From: Candidatus Gastranaerophilales bacterium | Lineage (GTDB): Bacteria; Cyanobacteriota; Vampirovibrionia; Gastranaerophilales; Gastranaerophilaceae | DNA length: 64,000 nt | Direction: 5' to 3' | NCBI GenBank assembly: GCA_944323875.1 | Contig: CALUUH010000007.1 | Location: 1-64,000, forward strand | Shown: one piece after another, positions 56,441 through 64,000 of the stretch | How the letters are laid out: every line of letters begins with the position of its first letter | Numbering within the stretch: position 1 is the stretch's first letter | Notes under the pieces: generated by a model | Database searches by the model: none | What the model was told of the DNA's origin: nothing | What the model saw: only the letters and a program-made list of their open reading frames with translations | Made by a program: the position numbers and the translations under genes

Positions 56441-57655
56441 CTATATATTTTCTTTTTCTTTACTGAAATCTTTTTGTAGTTTTTTATATTTTCCGGAGTT
56501 CAGAACTTTTTGTTGAAATTCCGGATCATATTGAAAATCATAACCGTAGAGGTACGTTTTTACAATAGCTTTGGCAAGTGTTTTGCGTGTACTCCAGTAT
56601 GATGTATGTGCAAACAGAAATGAACGTTTGCTCCAGATACTTGAGTTATCAAAAACAAAACCACCCGGATTGTTCACCTCAAGATTTGCAATACGTGTAA
56701 TTTCATCAATTGTCAAATTACGTGAAGTCGGAAAGCCCAGCGGATCCTCGCGATAGTTTACGGTAATCCAGAAAAGTCCTTTTTCCAGAATATATTTTAA
56801 CATCAATTTATTGTAATAAGTCAATTCGTATTCAGGATCTGCAAGATCCGAATAGAAAAGCACAAGCGGACTGGCAAAGTTTACAATACCTTTTACAGCA
56901 TTTTCCGGCATACATGCCTGTTCTGTTGCCTGATCCAATTTATCATAATGTTCTTTAAAAATTTTTTCATCAGGGTCAAACATTAGTTTGCCGTCCTCTG
57001 ACACAATGCCGATTTGTCCTGTTTGCAATGCGGCTATACAGGTATTATTTTTTGGATGAGTTTTGACATACTCTTTTATGTCTGGCTTAACATTTTGACT
57101 TTCAAACAGATTGTTTAAATTCAAATATGGCAGCCGGTTAAAAAGATATTCGTACGTTACAAAACTTCCTGCTGAATATCCGTATAAAACAAGGCTGTTG
57201 CCTTTATTATATTCGGATTTAACCAGAGTGTTCAAATCCTCGAGAACCTTATTCATATTATGTTTTTTCTGAACCCATATTGCGTCATGCAAACAAGCTG
57301 TAAGTATTTCTCTGACCTCATACGCAAGTGTTGGGCCAAGTGCTTTTGAAATATCAAGCTGTTCTTTCACAAACTCAAGATTGCTCTGACTTTTATCGCC
57401 CCAGAAAAAAATAACAGGCTCCTCGTTAATTTTATATTCCCCGTTTTTCAAAAACAATTCTGCAGTTCTTTCATTTTCTTCAAATTGTTTTTTCATAACC
57501 GGATGAAGTTTCTGAATACCATCCAAAAACCAGTTTTGAGACTTTTCATCATTGTTGTTTGAGCCGTTAATATAAACAAAACTTATACTGTTTTGCGCAA
57601 AAGCATTCAACTGAAAAGCCAGTAAAATAAATAAAATTGATAAAATCTTTTTCAT
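56441..57655 (-). CDS. Secreted alpha/beta-hydrolase-like protein
   Basis: A 404-residue protein with a signal peptide (MKKILSILFILLAFQLNAFA). The elbow-like YGYSAGSFVTYEY suggests an alpha/beta-hydrolase fold, although a confident triad is not seen. The start at 57655 is chosen because TATAAT (57662-57667, minus) lies six bases before it. An in-frame ATG 20 codons upstream would fall within the upstream terminator and is rejected. Confidence 0.82.
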   Translation of the reverse strand: MKKILSILFILLAFQLNAFAQNSISFVYINGSNNNDEKSQNWFLDGIQKLHPVMKKQFEENERTAELFLKNGEYKINEEPVIFFWGDKSQSNLEFVKEQLDISKALGPTLAYEVREILTACLHDAIWVQKKHNMNKVLEDLNTLVKSEYNKGNSLVLYGYSAGSFVTYEYLFNRLPYLNLNNLFESQNVKPDIKEYVKTHPKNNTCIAALQTGQIGIVSEDGKLMFDPDEKIFKEHYDKLDQATEQACMPENAVKGIVNFASPLVLFYSDLADPEYELTYYNKLMLKYILEKGLFWITVNYREDPLGFPTSRNLTIDEITRIANLEVNNPGGFVFDNSSIWSKRSFLFAHTSYWSTRKTLAKAIVKTYLYGYDFQYDPEFQQKVLNSGKYKKLQKDFSKEKENI

Positions 57656-57682
57656 AAATATATTATAGCACGAAAAGAGAAT

Positions 57683-57719
57683 AAAGGTGGCGGACGCCGT
57701 GCCGGCGTCCGCCACCTTT
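57683..57719 (-). terminator. Terminator of the aquaporin gene
   Basis: AAAGGTGGCGGACGCC (57683-57698) pairs with 57704-57719, loop of five. A T-rich run follows on the minus strand. Confidence 0.88.
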
Positions 57720-57740
57720 TATTCAAAACTATTAAATCTT

Positions 57741-58376
57741 TTATTGTTTAACAAATTTATATGCAAAAGCAGCGACAAATCCGCCGAGAAGGTTTGCCAG
57801 AATAGTAAGCAGTATACTCGGCCAGTCAGCTATTTGCAGAGTTCCCAGTCCTATTGCAACAGCCGGATTAAATGCACCGTAACATATTGCACTGCCTACA
57901 GCAAAAATACCTGTCGCTACAGTAGATCCGATAGCAAGCCCGAAATAAGAATTTCCTTGCGTATCTGGTGAAGTAGCTGTAAATAAAACTACATAGCATA
58001 ATGCAAAAGTAAATAAAAATTCTCCGATAATCAGCCCGATACTTTCATAGTTGACCGCATTTGTAAACATTGGCGGTACAACCATTTGTAACATCAGCAA
58101 TGCCGCCGCAACAGCGCCAAGGATTTGTGCTATCCAGTAAGGAAGCAGTTCAGATACAGGCAAAGCCCCTCTTACTACAGCCGCGAGAGAAACAGCAGGG
58201 TTATAATGTCCCCCTGAAACAGGGCCGCCCGCATATACCATTATCATCAATGCGCCGCCTATCGCTATTGCAGGGATGACTCCCGGCATATTAAACAGAA
58301 CGCAGCAGCCGACCGTAAATACAAGAAAAAATGTGCCGATAAATTCAACAAGATACTTTCTACAATTTTCTTTCAT
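57741..58376 (-). CDS. Aquaporin / MIP family channel
   Basis: A 211-residue inner-membrane channel. Both half-helix motifs are intact: HYNPAVSLAA and AFNPAVAIGL. Six helices are visible. The arginine that normally follows NPA in the filter is replaced (NPAVAIGLG), so the selectivity may differ from water-only aquaporins. The start at 58376 has AAAGGAG eight bases upstream; the ATG six codons earlier overlaps that site. Confidence 0.92.
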   Translation of the reverse strand: MKENCRKYLVEFIGTFFLVFTVGCCVLFNMPGVIPAIAIGGALMIMVYAGGPVSGGHYNPAVSLAAVVRGALPVSELLPYWIAQILGAVAAALLMLQMVVPPMFTNAVNYESIGLIIGEFLFTFALCYVVLFTATSPDTQGNSYFGLAIGSTVATGIFAVGSAICYGAFNPAVAIGLGTLQIADWPSILLTILANLLGGFVAAFAYKFVKQ

Positions 58377-58471
58377 AATCAAAACTCCTTTCATCTTTTC
58401 GTTTCTGTTTTTATTTATAATTTTATTTAAGATTTTGCTTATTTATATAGTTAACTTTACCTATTTTATTG

Positions 58472-58483
58472 TATTATAAAAAT
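58472..58483 (+). promoter_or_regulatory. -10 element six bases before pgeF
   Basis: TATTAT (58472-58477), six bases, ATG at 58484. No ribosome binding site is possible. Confidence 0.5.
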
Positions 58484-59221
58484 ATGTTTTATTTTAGTTA
58501 TATAAACAATAAAAAAATATTAAAATCAGACTTGCTGGACTCTGTTGAACACTTTTTTACAACACGCGAAACCTGTATTAAATCAAAAGAGCCCGAGTAT
58601 GAAAAAATTGTATTTGAGAATAAAAAAGATATTTGTGAATATTTGAATATTTCACCGCAAAATCTAATCACACCTTCTCAAACACACACCGCAAATATTG
58701 CAATTGCGCATTCCGGACAGAACAATTATCCGGACACTGACGGGCTTATAACAACAGAGTCTGATATTGCCATATTTCTGAATTTCGCAGACTGCACTCC
58801 GATAATTTTTTACGACAAAAAGCAAAATATCGGCGCAGTATCACATGCCGGCTGGCGCGGTACAGCACAAAAAATTGCTGCTTTAACAGTCAAAAAACTC
58901 GCGACTGAATTTAATTCCGGGGCAAAAGATATTATTGCAGCCATCGGGCCGGCTATCTCAAAATGCTGTTACAATGTCGGCGAAGATGTTGCTAATCAAC
59001 TTCTGGCAACAGTATTAAATAAAAACGGTTTGTCTGAACAGCACGGAGAAAAAATTTTTGTTGATTTAAAGGGCATAAACAAACAGCAGCTTCTGGAAGC
59101 AGGTGTTGAACAAATTGATGTCTGCCCGTATTGCACGGTCTGCAACAATGACTTGTTTTTCTCTTACAGAAAAGAAAATGCAACAACCAACCGTCACAGC
59201 GCTGTATTAAAATTGAATTAG
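58484..59221 (+). CDS. pgeF: Purine nucleoside phosphorylase / laccase-domain protein
   Basis: A 245-residue YlmD/YfiH-family enzyme, which repairs misincorporated peptidoglycan amino acids or cleaves purine nucleosides. The zinc/copper-like ligands are seen in TPSQTHTANI, NFADCTPI, SHAGWRGTA, and GPAISKCCYNVG. An ATG five codons earlier overlaps the -10, so the start at 58484 is used. The next gene follows after 36 bases. Confidence 0.93.
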   Translation: MFYFSYINNKKILKSDLLDSVEHFFTTRETCIKSKEPEYEKIVFENKKDICEYLNISPQNLITPSQTHTANIAIAHSGQNNYPDTDGLITTESDIAIFLNFADCTPIIFYDKKQNIGAVSHAGWRGTAQKIAALTVKKLATEFNSGAKDIIAAIGPAISKCCYNVGEDVANQLLATVLNKNGLSEQHGEKIFVDLKGINKQQLLEAGVEQIDVCPYCTVCNNDLFFSYRKENATTNRHSAVLKLN

Positions 59222-59250
59222 TTGCCGTATAACAAAATTTATGCTAAAAT
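59222..59250 (+). promoter_or_regulatory. Promoter of the Mur ligase gene
   Basis: TTGCCG (59222-59227), 17 bases, TAAAAT (59245-59250), then ATG seven bases on. Confidence 0.65.
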
Positions 59251-59257
59251 TAGTATT

Positions 59258-60652
59258 ATGAAATTTTGGAATGAAAAACGGGTCAGACTGGCAAACCCGA
59301 AAGCAAAATTTTATAACTTCTACGAAGGCTGGAGTGCAAAAGGCATAAAAATTACTCACAGCTCTTTTGAGGACGGAAATATTGCAATTGTACGTCTTGG
59401 TGATGAAACCATAGGCATTTCCGAAAAAAATCTCGAAAAAGTCTTTGATAAAGCCAGTGCAATAGTTTGTACCAATGCACAGCCGTTTTTAGATTTGAAT
59501 ATTCCGATTATAGAAGTGCCGGATCTGAACAAATCCGTTATCTATTTCGCAAAATTCATAAGAAGAGTTTTCAAAGGCAAAGTAATTGCAGTGACCGGAA
59601 GTTCAGGAAAATCAACCGTTACAAAAATGTTCTACGATGTGCTTGAACAGTACGGTGTTTCCTCAAACCTTAATCAGGCAAATACAACCTGGGGAATTTG
59701 CTGGAACATGTCCAATTTTTCGCTTCATGTTCCGTACTGGGCAATAGAAACATCCCTCGGCGGCGGAATGACAAGAAATTCACTGATTACACGGCCTGAC
59801 TATGCAATAGTTACTAATGTTGCCCCTGTTCATCTCAAAGATCATCAGTGTGTAGAAGATATCGCTCGCAATAAAGCAAGGATTTTTGACGCTGCTCCGG
59901 CAACAGGAGTCGCCGTTATTTATCGTGAAATGCAATATTTCGACATAATAGAAAGTGCAGCAAAAGAAAAAAATCTAAAAATTATTACCGTCGGAGAAAG
60001 CGAACAAGCCGATATAAGAATTGAAACAGGTGAACAAAATATTATTCATCTTCCTGACAGGGATTGTGTTATGAAACCTTTCCTTCCGCGTCACATAGTC
60101 TTAGATATGGCTTTTGTTCTTGCAGTAATTAACGACATGGGGCTTTCAGTTGATGATGCTCTTGAAAAATTGAACAGTTTTCAGGCACTTGCCGGCCGCG
60201 GAGAAATTTTTAAAGGTAAAATCCAGAAAGACCGCGAAATAGTTCTTGTTGATGAAGCGTTTAATGCAAATCCGCTTTCTATGAAAGCCGCGCTTGAAGG
60301 GTTTGGAAAAATGTTCGGCGGAGCAGATAAATCCCGCGTCCTAATCCTCGGCGATATGGCCGAAGGCGGCCCTGAAACACGTCAGCATCACCTTGCGCTT
60401 GCAGAAACCATTGACAAAATTCAGCCGGCACGAATTCTGCTGTGCGGGCAGGAAATGAAAAATCTGTGGGATGTCTTAAAAGATCGCTATTCAGGTGAGT
60501 GGTATCCTGAATTTTCAGCGCTCAACAAAGATATTCTTAACTGGCTTAAAGATGGCGACTTTGTTCTTATTAAGTCTTCGCACTCAATTTGTTTATATAG
60601 AATAGTCAGTTATTTAAAATTATTGATGGCCAAATACAATGAGTCTGTATAA
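59258..60652 (+). CDS. Mur ligase family protein (MurF-like)
   Basis: A 464-residue ATP-dependent ligase. The P-loop is TGSSGKSTVTK, the central domain has NVAPVHLKDH and the lysine-bearing AIRNKAR-like stretch (ARNKARIFD), and the C-terminal domain has LGDMAEGGPETRQHHLAL as in MurF. Its first 110 residues are not the usual MurF domain, and the total sits near MurF length. It may add a non-standard residue to a wall precursor; exact role is open. The last 14 bases overlap the next gene. Confidence 0.88.
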   Translation: MKFWNEKRVRLANPKAKFYNFYEGWSAKGIKITHSSFEDGNIAIVRLGDETIGISEKNLEKVFDKASAIVCTNAQPFLDLNIPIIEVPDLNKSVIYFAKFIRRVFKGKVIAVTGSSGKSTVTKMFYDVLEQYGVSSNLNQANTTWGICWNMSNFSLHVPYWAIETSLGGGMTRNSLITRPDYAIVTNVAPVHLKDHQCVEDIARNKARIFDAAPATGVAVIYREMQYFDIIESAAKEKNLKIITVGESEQADIRIETGEQNIIHLPDRDCVMKPFLPRHIVLDMAFVLAVINDMGLSVDDALEKLNSFQALAGRGEIFKGKIQKDREIVLVDEAFNANPLSMKAALEGFGKMFGGADKSRVLILGDMAEGGPETRQHHLALAETIDKIQPARILLCGQEMKNLWDVLKDRYSGEWYPEFSALNKDILNWLKDGDFVLIKSSHSICLYRIVSYLKLLMAKYNESV

Positions 60653-61241
60653 TTATATTACCTATATTGAATATCTGAATAAAAAACTTTCAGGATTTTT
60701 TGAAAATCAAAAAGAATACATCTGCTGTAAAAAAGGCTGTGCAAAATGCTGTAAGCACGGCAATTACCCGTTTTCAGAAATAGAATTCAGGTATCTTATG
60801 TTCGGGTTTAAAAAGCTGGATATAAATAAACAAAATGAAATTAAAAACAAAATTATAAATCTCAATGAAGAAAAAATCACTTCCTCCGAAAAATATCTAA
60901 TGTATGAATGTCCGTTTCTGTTTAATGACGAATGTGTATTATATGACTACCGCGGCATAATTTGCAGGACATTCGGACTAATGTACTTTCGCAAGGACGG
61001 CAGCACTAAAATACCTTTTTGCGCCTTTGACGGACTGAATTATGCAAACGTACTTGATACAGAAACAAAAACCATTTCAGAAGGAAAATTTGAAGAGCAC
61101 GGATACAAGCAGGAACCGCTGGCGTTTAATGTTCACTACAATTTTTTGACCGACAAAGATCACGAATTTGGTTATGGCATTGAATTCGGGGAACGGAAAA
61201 CATTACTCGATTGGCTTATTGAGGAATTTCACATCCAATAA
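60639..61241 (+). CDS. YkgJ-family cysteine cluster protein
   Basis: A 200-residue protein with grouped cysteines: CCKKGCAKCCKHG near residue 30, CPFLFNDECVLYDYRGIICRTFG near 90-115, and a later CAFDG. Family members probably bind zinc or an iron-sulfur cluster. It overlaps the ligase gene, so coupled translation is likely. Its function is unknown. Confidence 0.88.
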   Translation: MSLYNYITYIEYLNKKLSGFFENQKEYICCKKGCAKCCKHGNYPFSEIEFRYLMFGFKKLDINKQNEIKNKIINLNEEKITSSEKYLMYECPFLFNDECVLYDYRGIICRTFGLMYFRKDGSTKIPFCAFDGLNYANVLDTETKTISEGKFEEHGYKQEPLAFNVHYNFLTDKDHEFGYGIEFGERKTLLDWLIEEFHIQ

Positions 61242-61275
61242 TTTTATGAAGTAATGTAAAACAATATAATGTTTT

Positions 61276-61307
61276 CTTGACCTGAAGTTCGCTCCAAGTT
61301 GTATTCT
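61276..61307 (+). promoter_or_regulatory. MerR-type promoter with 19-base spacer
   Basis: TTGACC (61277-61282), 19 bases, TATTCT (61302-61307). The long spacer with a dyad (CTGAAG...CCAAG) is the hallmark of MerR-regulated promoters, here in front of the regulator's own gene. Confidence 0.75.
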
Positions 61308-61327
61308 AAAAATAAAAGGAAAAAGAG

Positions 61328-61711
61328 ATGAAAATATCAGAAGTCAGTGAAAAATATAACCTTTCTGTAGATACCTTGAGATACTATGAAAAAGCCGGAT
61401 TACTGCCAAATGTTCAAAAAAACGCAGGCGGAATAAGAGATTATTCCGAAAACGACTGCAACTGGGTGGAGTTTATTAAATGTATGCGCGGTGCAGGCTT
61501 GCCGGTTGCCGTGCTTAAAAGATATATAGAATTATTTCAGCAAGGCGAACAAACTCTCGGAGAAAGAAAGCAAATCCTCATAGACGAACGCCAAAAACTC
61601 ATAGAAAAACGTGATACAATACAAGCAACAATAAATAGACTTGATTTCAAAATAAATGTTTATGAACAAACTATTGTCAAACGTGAAAAGGAACTTTTAC
61701 AGGGGAAATAA
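61328..61711 (+). CDS. MerR-family regulator
   Basis: A 127-residue activator/repressor. The winged helix is EVSEKYNLSVDTLRYYEKAG, followed by RDYSENDCNWVEFIKCMRGAG and a coiled-coil dimer helix. It has no conserved metal cysteine group at the C-terminus, so it resembles the YfmP/AdhR type rather than MerR or CueR. It has no adjacent reductase, so apart from itself the target is unknown. The ribosome binding site is AAAGAG. Confidence 0.92.
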   Translation: MKISEVSEKYNLSVDTLRYYEKAGLLPNVQKNAGGIRDYSENDCNWVEFIKCMRGAGLPVAVLKRYIELFQQGEQTLGERKQILIDERQKLIEKRDTIQATINRLDFKINVYEQTIVKREKELLQGK

Positions 61712-61779
61712 TTTTAACAAACAATATGTATAAAGAATAGTTTTGTAATTTATTTGTTAATTAGTCTAAAGCCCTTTAA

Positions 61780-63126
61780 TTATATGTCTACACCACGCAT
61801 CATATCAATTAATGTTTGAATTGTTGTTTCCATAGAAACACTATCCGAAGTTCTCTGTTGCAAGAAACCGTTAACCTGAGGCATCATTTCTATTGCCGTA
61901 TCAAGTTTAGGATTAGACCCCGGTTGATACATACCAACATCAATCAAATCCTTATTTTCTCTGTACATAGCAAGTATTTTACGCATTTTTGCGGCAGCCT
62001 CTTTATGTTCAGGTGTTGCAATAGCAGACATCAACCTCGAAATACTTCCCAAAACATCAATTGCCGGATAGTGGTTGCTTTCCGCAACTTTTCTGGACAA
62101 GAATATGTGTCCGTCAACAATACCACGCACAGTATCAACAATCGGATCTGATATGTCATCGCCTTCCATCAACACTGTATAAAGTGCGGTTATTGATCCT
62201 TTAGGACTGTTGCCGGCACGTTCAAGAACTTTTTGCAGCCAAGAAAATATAGACGGCGGATAACCTTTCATTGTCGGAGGCTCCCCGATTGACAAACCAA
62301 CTTCACGTCCGGCCATTGCGCAACGCGTAACAGTATCTGTCATAAGGAAAACCTTTTTGCCCTGATCTCTAAAGTACTCACAAACTGCTGTTGCCGTAAG
62401 CAGTGCTTTTTGCCTGATCAATGGCGGCTGGTCACCTGTTGAGCATACAAGAACAGATTTTTTCATGCCTTCAACACCCAGTGAATCTTCAACAAACTCT
62501 TTAACTTCACGGCCGCGTTCTCCGATTAGCGCCATAACGTTAACATCCGCATCAGAGTTTCTGGCAATCATACCGAGCAATGTACTTTTACCGACACCGG
62601 ATCCGGCAAACAATCCAAGACGCTGCCCGCAGCCCATTGTCATGCATGCATCAATCGCACGAACACCGGTCGAAAACTGTTCTGTAATAATCGGTCTTTC
62701 AAACGGCCCCGGAGGCGGCCCTTCTATAGCCCGCCATGTTGCACCGGTCGTATCCATAGGTTTGTCATCAATAGGTTCACCCATCGGATTAATAAGCCGG
62801 CCGAGTAAAAAATCTCCCACAGGTATAATAATAGGTTTTCTGGTTGTCGTAACCAGACTGCCCTGACCAATACCCGCACCGTCAAGCAAAAGCAGCAATT
62901 GTGCGGCATCTCCCTTAAACGCAACAACTTCCGCAGGCTTCTTTTCTCCGGTATATGTTTCTATATAGCACAAATCCCCGATCTTTAGCCCCGGCAGTTT
63001 AACTTCTACTGTCAGGCCAAGCAGTTTAGATACCGTGCCTTTAAACTCATAAAGTGATGTTTCTTCAAGTTTTTCGTGCACACGATTTTTTAAGTTTACA
63101 AGTTTGCTGTCATCAAGGTCATTCAT
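61780..63126 (-). CDS. fliI: FliI/YscN-type export ATPase
   Basis: A 448-residue ATPase of the flagellar/type III export family. Walker A is FAGSGVGKST, with Walker B in KVFLMTDTVTRCA and the ALIGERGREV motif. The N-terminal domain and IEGPPPGPFERP segment match FliI rather than the F1 beta subunit. It is shorter at the C-terminus than it would be with an extra export domain. No FliH, FliJ or other export gene lies on either side, so its machine must be elsewhere. Confidence 0.93.
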   Translation of the reverse strand: MNDLDDSKLVNLKNRVHEKLEETSLYEFKGTVSKLLGLTVEVKLPGLKIGDLCYIETYTGEKKPAEVVAFKGDAAQLLLLLDGAGIGQGSLVTTTRKPIIIPVGDFLLGRLINPMGEPIDDKPMDTTGATWRAIEGPPPGPFERPIITEQFSTGVRAIDACMTMGCGQRLGLFAGSGVGKSTLLGMIARNSDADVNVMALIGERGREVKEFVEDSLGVEGMKKSVLVCSTGDQPPLIRQKALLTATAVCEYFRDQGKKVFLMTDTVTRCAMAGREVGLSIGEPPTMKGYPPSIFSWLQKVLERAGNSPKGSITALYTVLMEGDDISDPIVDTVRGIVDGHIFLSRKVAESNHYPAIDVLGSISRLMSAIATPEHKEAAAKMRKILAMYRENKDLIDVGMYQPGSNPKLDTAIEMMPQVNGFLQQRTSDSVSMETTIQTLIDMMRGVDI

Positions 63127-63180
63127 ATTTTATATTATAATGATTGTTAGCGCATATTTCAACTACTTTACAAAGAGAAG

Positions 63181-63208
63181 CGGCGGGCGCCAGAGGCGCC
63201 CGCCGCTA
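63181..63208 (-). terminator. Terminator downstream of the 63216 gene
   Basis: GCGGCGGGCGCC, AGA, GGCGCCCGCCGC: a 12-base GC hairpin at 63180-63206, located between fliI and the next minus-strand gene. Confidence 0.8.
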
Positions 63209-63215
63209 AACCTAT

Positions 63216-63587
63216 TTATTCTTCTTCCTCATCCTCATTAACTTTTATTTTATCAACAACCATTTTAGCCATTTCTTTGGCAATGATATGCTGAGTTTTT
63301 TCAGGACAATTGTGAAGCATGTTCATCGCTGTACGCAGTGTTGAATCAATATCATACCAGCGGCCTTTTCTGTTGTCATCCAGACCGGAGCCAACAGCGT
63401 TAATTATATCTTCTACAGCCTCAAATTTTTCTTCTTCAATATTGTGCTCAATAATAATTTTAATCAAATTCAATGCAATACGAATTTGCGTTTCGTCATC
63501 TGTTTCTTCCAGTGTTTTAACAGCCTGTGACAATACAGGGTCTTTGTCATACCAGCGGCGTTGTTGATTGCTGTAAACTTCTTTCAT
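63216..63587 (-). CDS. Hypothetical protein with duplicated RWYD repeat
   Basis: A 123-residue acidic protein. Two halves are similar: RRWYDKDPVLSQAVKTLEE and GRWYDIDSTLRTAMNMLHN, each followed by about 35 helical residues. An acidic end (NEDEEEE) closes it. I do not recognise the family. It lies 23 bases downstream of fixX, so it may be in that transcript; GGAG precedes the ATG. Confidence 0.75.
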   Translation of the reverse strand: MKEVYSNQQRRWYDKDPVLSQAVKTLEETDDETQIRIALNLIKIIIEHNIEEEKFEAVEDIINAVGSGLDDNRKGRWYDIDSTLRTAMNMLHNCPEKTQHIIAKEMAKMVVDKIKVNEDEEEE

Positions 63588-63610
63588 TTTTGTTTCTCCT
63601 TTATATAAAT

Positions 63611-63886
63611 CTATCCTTGTTTAAACGTTACACCTTTTGTTCCGCGCGGATATTCCCACTTTAAACATTTTCTCTCACACACAATACGGCAGGCTCCGCA
63701 CTCCAGACAATTTTCATAGTTCACGATAAGTTTTTTATTCTCGTCATCCCATGAATATACATTTGCCGGACAAACAATTGTACAACATTTTGACAAACAT
63801 TTCAAGCATTCTTTACAATCGGGATTAAGATGCGAGTATATGTCGCTTGTGTATTTAACTGTAGAAAGTTTATCATCTATACTCAT
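63611..63886 (-). CDS. fixX: Ferredoxin-like protein FixX
   Basis: A 91-residue partner of the FixABC electron-transfer flavoprotein complex. Cysteine groups CKECLKCLSKC, CP and CLECGACRIVCERKC can carry one or two clusters. The start at 63886 uses an ATGA overlap with the stop of the preceding gene, plus GGAG upstream, and is preferred over the ATG five codons earlier. The complex bifurcates electrons between NADH, quinone and ferredoxin in known cases. Confidence 0.85.
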   Translation of the reverse strand: MSIDDKLSTVKYTSDIYSHLNPDCKECLKCLSKCCTIVCPANVYSWDDENKKLIVNYENCLECGACRIVCERKCLKWEYPRGTKGVTFKQG

Positions 63887-64000
63887 TTCAAAATACTCCA
63901 TAAAAGTTTCATAATACTGCCCGCATCCTTAAAAAGCTCCGACAGCTTGCGGTCTGTGAAAATACTTTTTATAAAATCCAGATATTTTTTGCGCTTTGGA
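63883..64000 (-). CDS. C-terminal end of a gene upstream of fixX (probably fixC)
   Basis: A frame open at the window edge ends in KDAGSIMKLLWSILK and its TGA overlaps the fixX start by four bases. Position before fixX suggests the flavoprotein FixC, but only about 38 residues are visible and no motif confirms it. Confidence 0.55.
   Translation of the reverse strand, partial: PKRKKYLDFIKSIFTDRKLSELFKDAGSIMKLLWSILK

Overview
The window is AT-rich bacterial chromosome, about 64 kb and densely coded on both strands. The best guess for the source is a gut lineage of non-photosynthetic Cyanobacteria (Gastranaerophilales/Melainabacteria-like). This rests on pilin-like proteins with an AFTLAE(V/T)L leader-helix motif, on a mix of Gram-negative envelope genes with anaerobe genes, and on strict-anaerobe oxygen defence (PerR, rubredoxin, rubrerythrins, flavodiiron protein). 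It is an inference; no marker gene was compared.

Layout. 1-531: repeat-only DNA. 532-2892: dTDP-rhamnose genes rfbC-rfbB-rfbD. 2976-7137: SEC-C protein, dicarboxylate/amino-acid symporter, QueF and YraN. 7138-9057: repeats and a type IV pilin-like gene whose 5' part is made of the same repeats. 9217-14922: XRE regulator, RecF, PilT, MgtE and LCP protein. 14924-16538: tRNA-Arg(CCG), repeats, and a Fic protein behind an array of operator-like sites. 16612-24424: ferredoxin, phosphopentomutase, RsgA, prenyl synthase, PAP2-like protein and SWIM/SNF2 helicase. 24572-27684: pilin-like protein, ThrRS and an acetyltransferase. 27779-31756: Tat-leader flavoprotein, flavodiiron protein, two rubrerythrins, a 45-residue rubredoxin and a Fur/PerR regulator with a Fur-type box. 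32223-44445: M16 peptidase, LysR plus hydrolase, EamA transporter, hom-thrC, a Pro-Thr-rich LysM-like protein, Opp-type ATPase and DnaB. 44567-51257: PncC, DnaK, MurI, amidase and a LuxR-type regulator. 51420-54879: tRNA-Arg(ACG) followed by an accessory, repeat-rich stretch with a second repeat-invaded pilin-like gene. 54880-64000: NagZ, an alpha/beta hydrolase, aquaporin, PgeF, MurF-like ligase, MerR, FliI-type ATPase and FixX/FixC.

The most unusual content is in the two long pilin-like genes (7561-9057 and 52284-53690). Palindromic intergenic repeats run in frame between the start codon and the prepilin motif, giving predicted leaders of 157 and 122 residues instead of about 8. The second gene ends in a C-type-lectin-like tail of 47 codons, none ending in A (23 of the 47 codons before it do), followed at once by a 13-bp perfect hairpin that spans the stop codon. 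That is the signature of a variable repeat of a diversity-generating retroelement, although no reverse transcriptase or template repeat lies in the window. A second genome-scale feature is a recurring promoter geometry that places a -10 hexamer 6 or 7 bases before the start codon, which predicts leaderless mRNAs for about nine genes.
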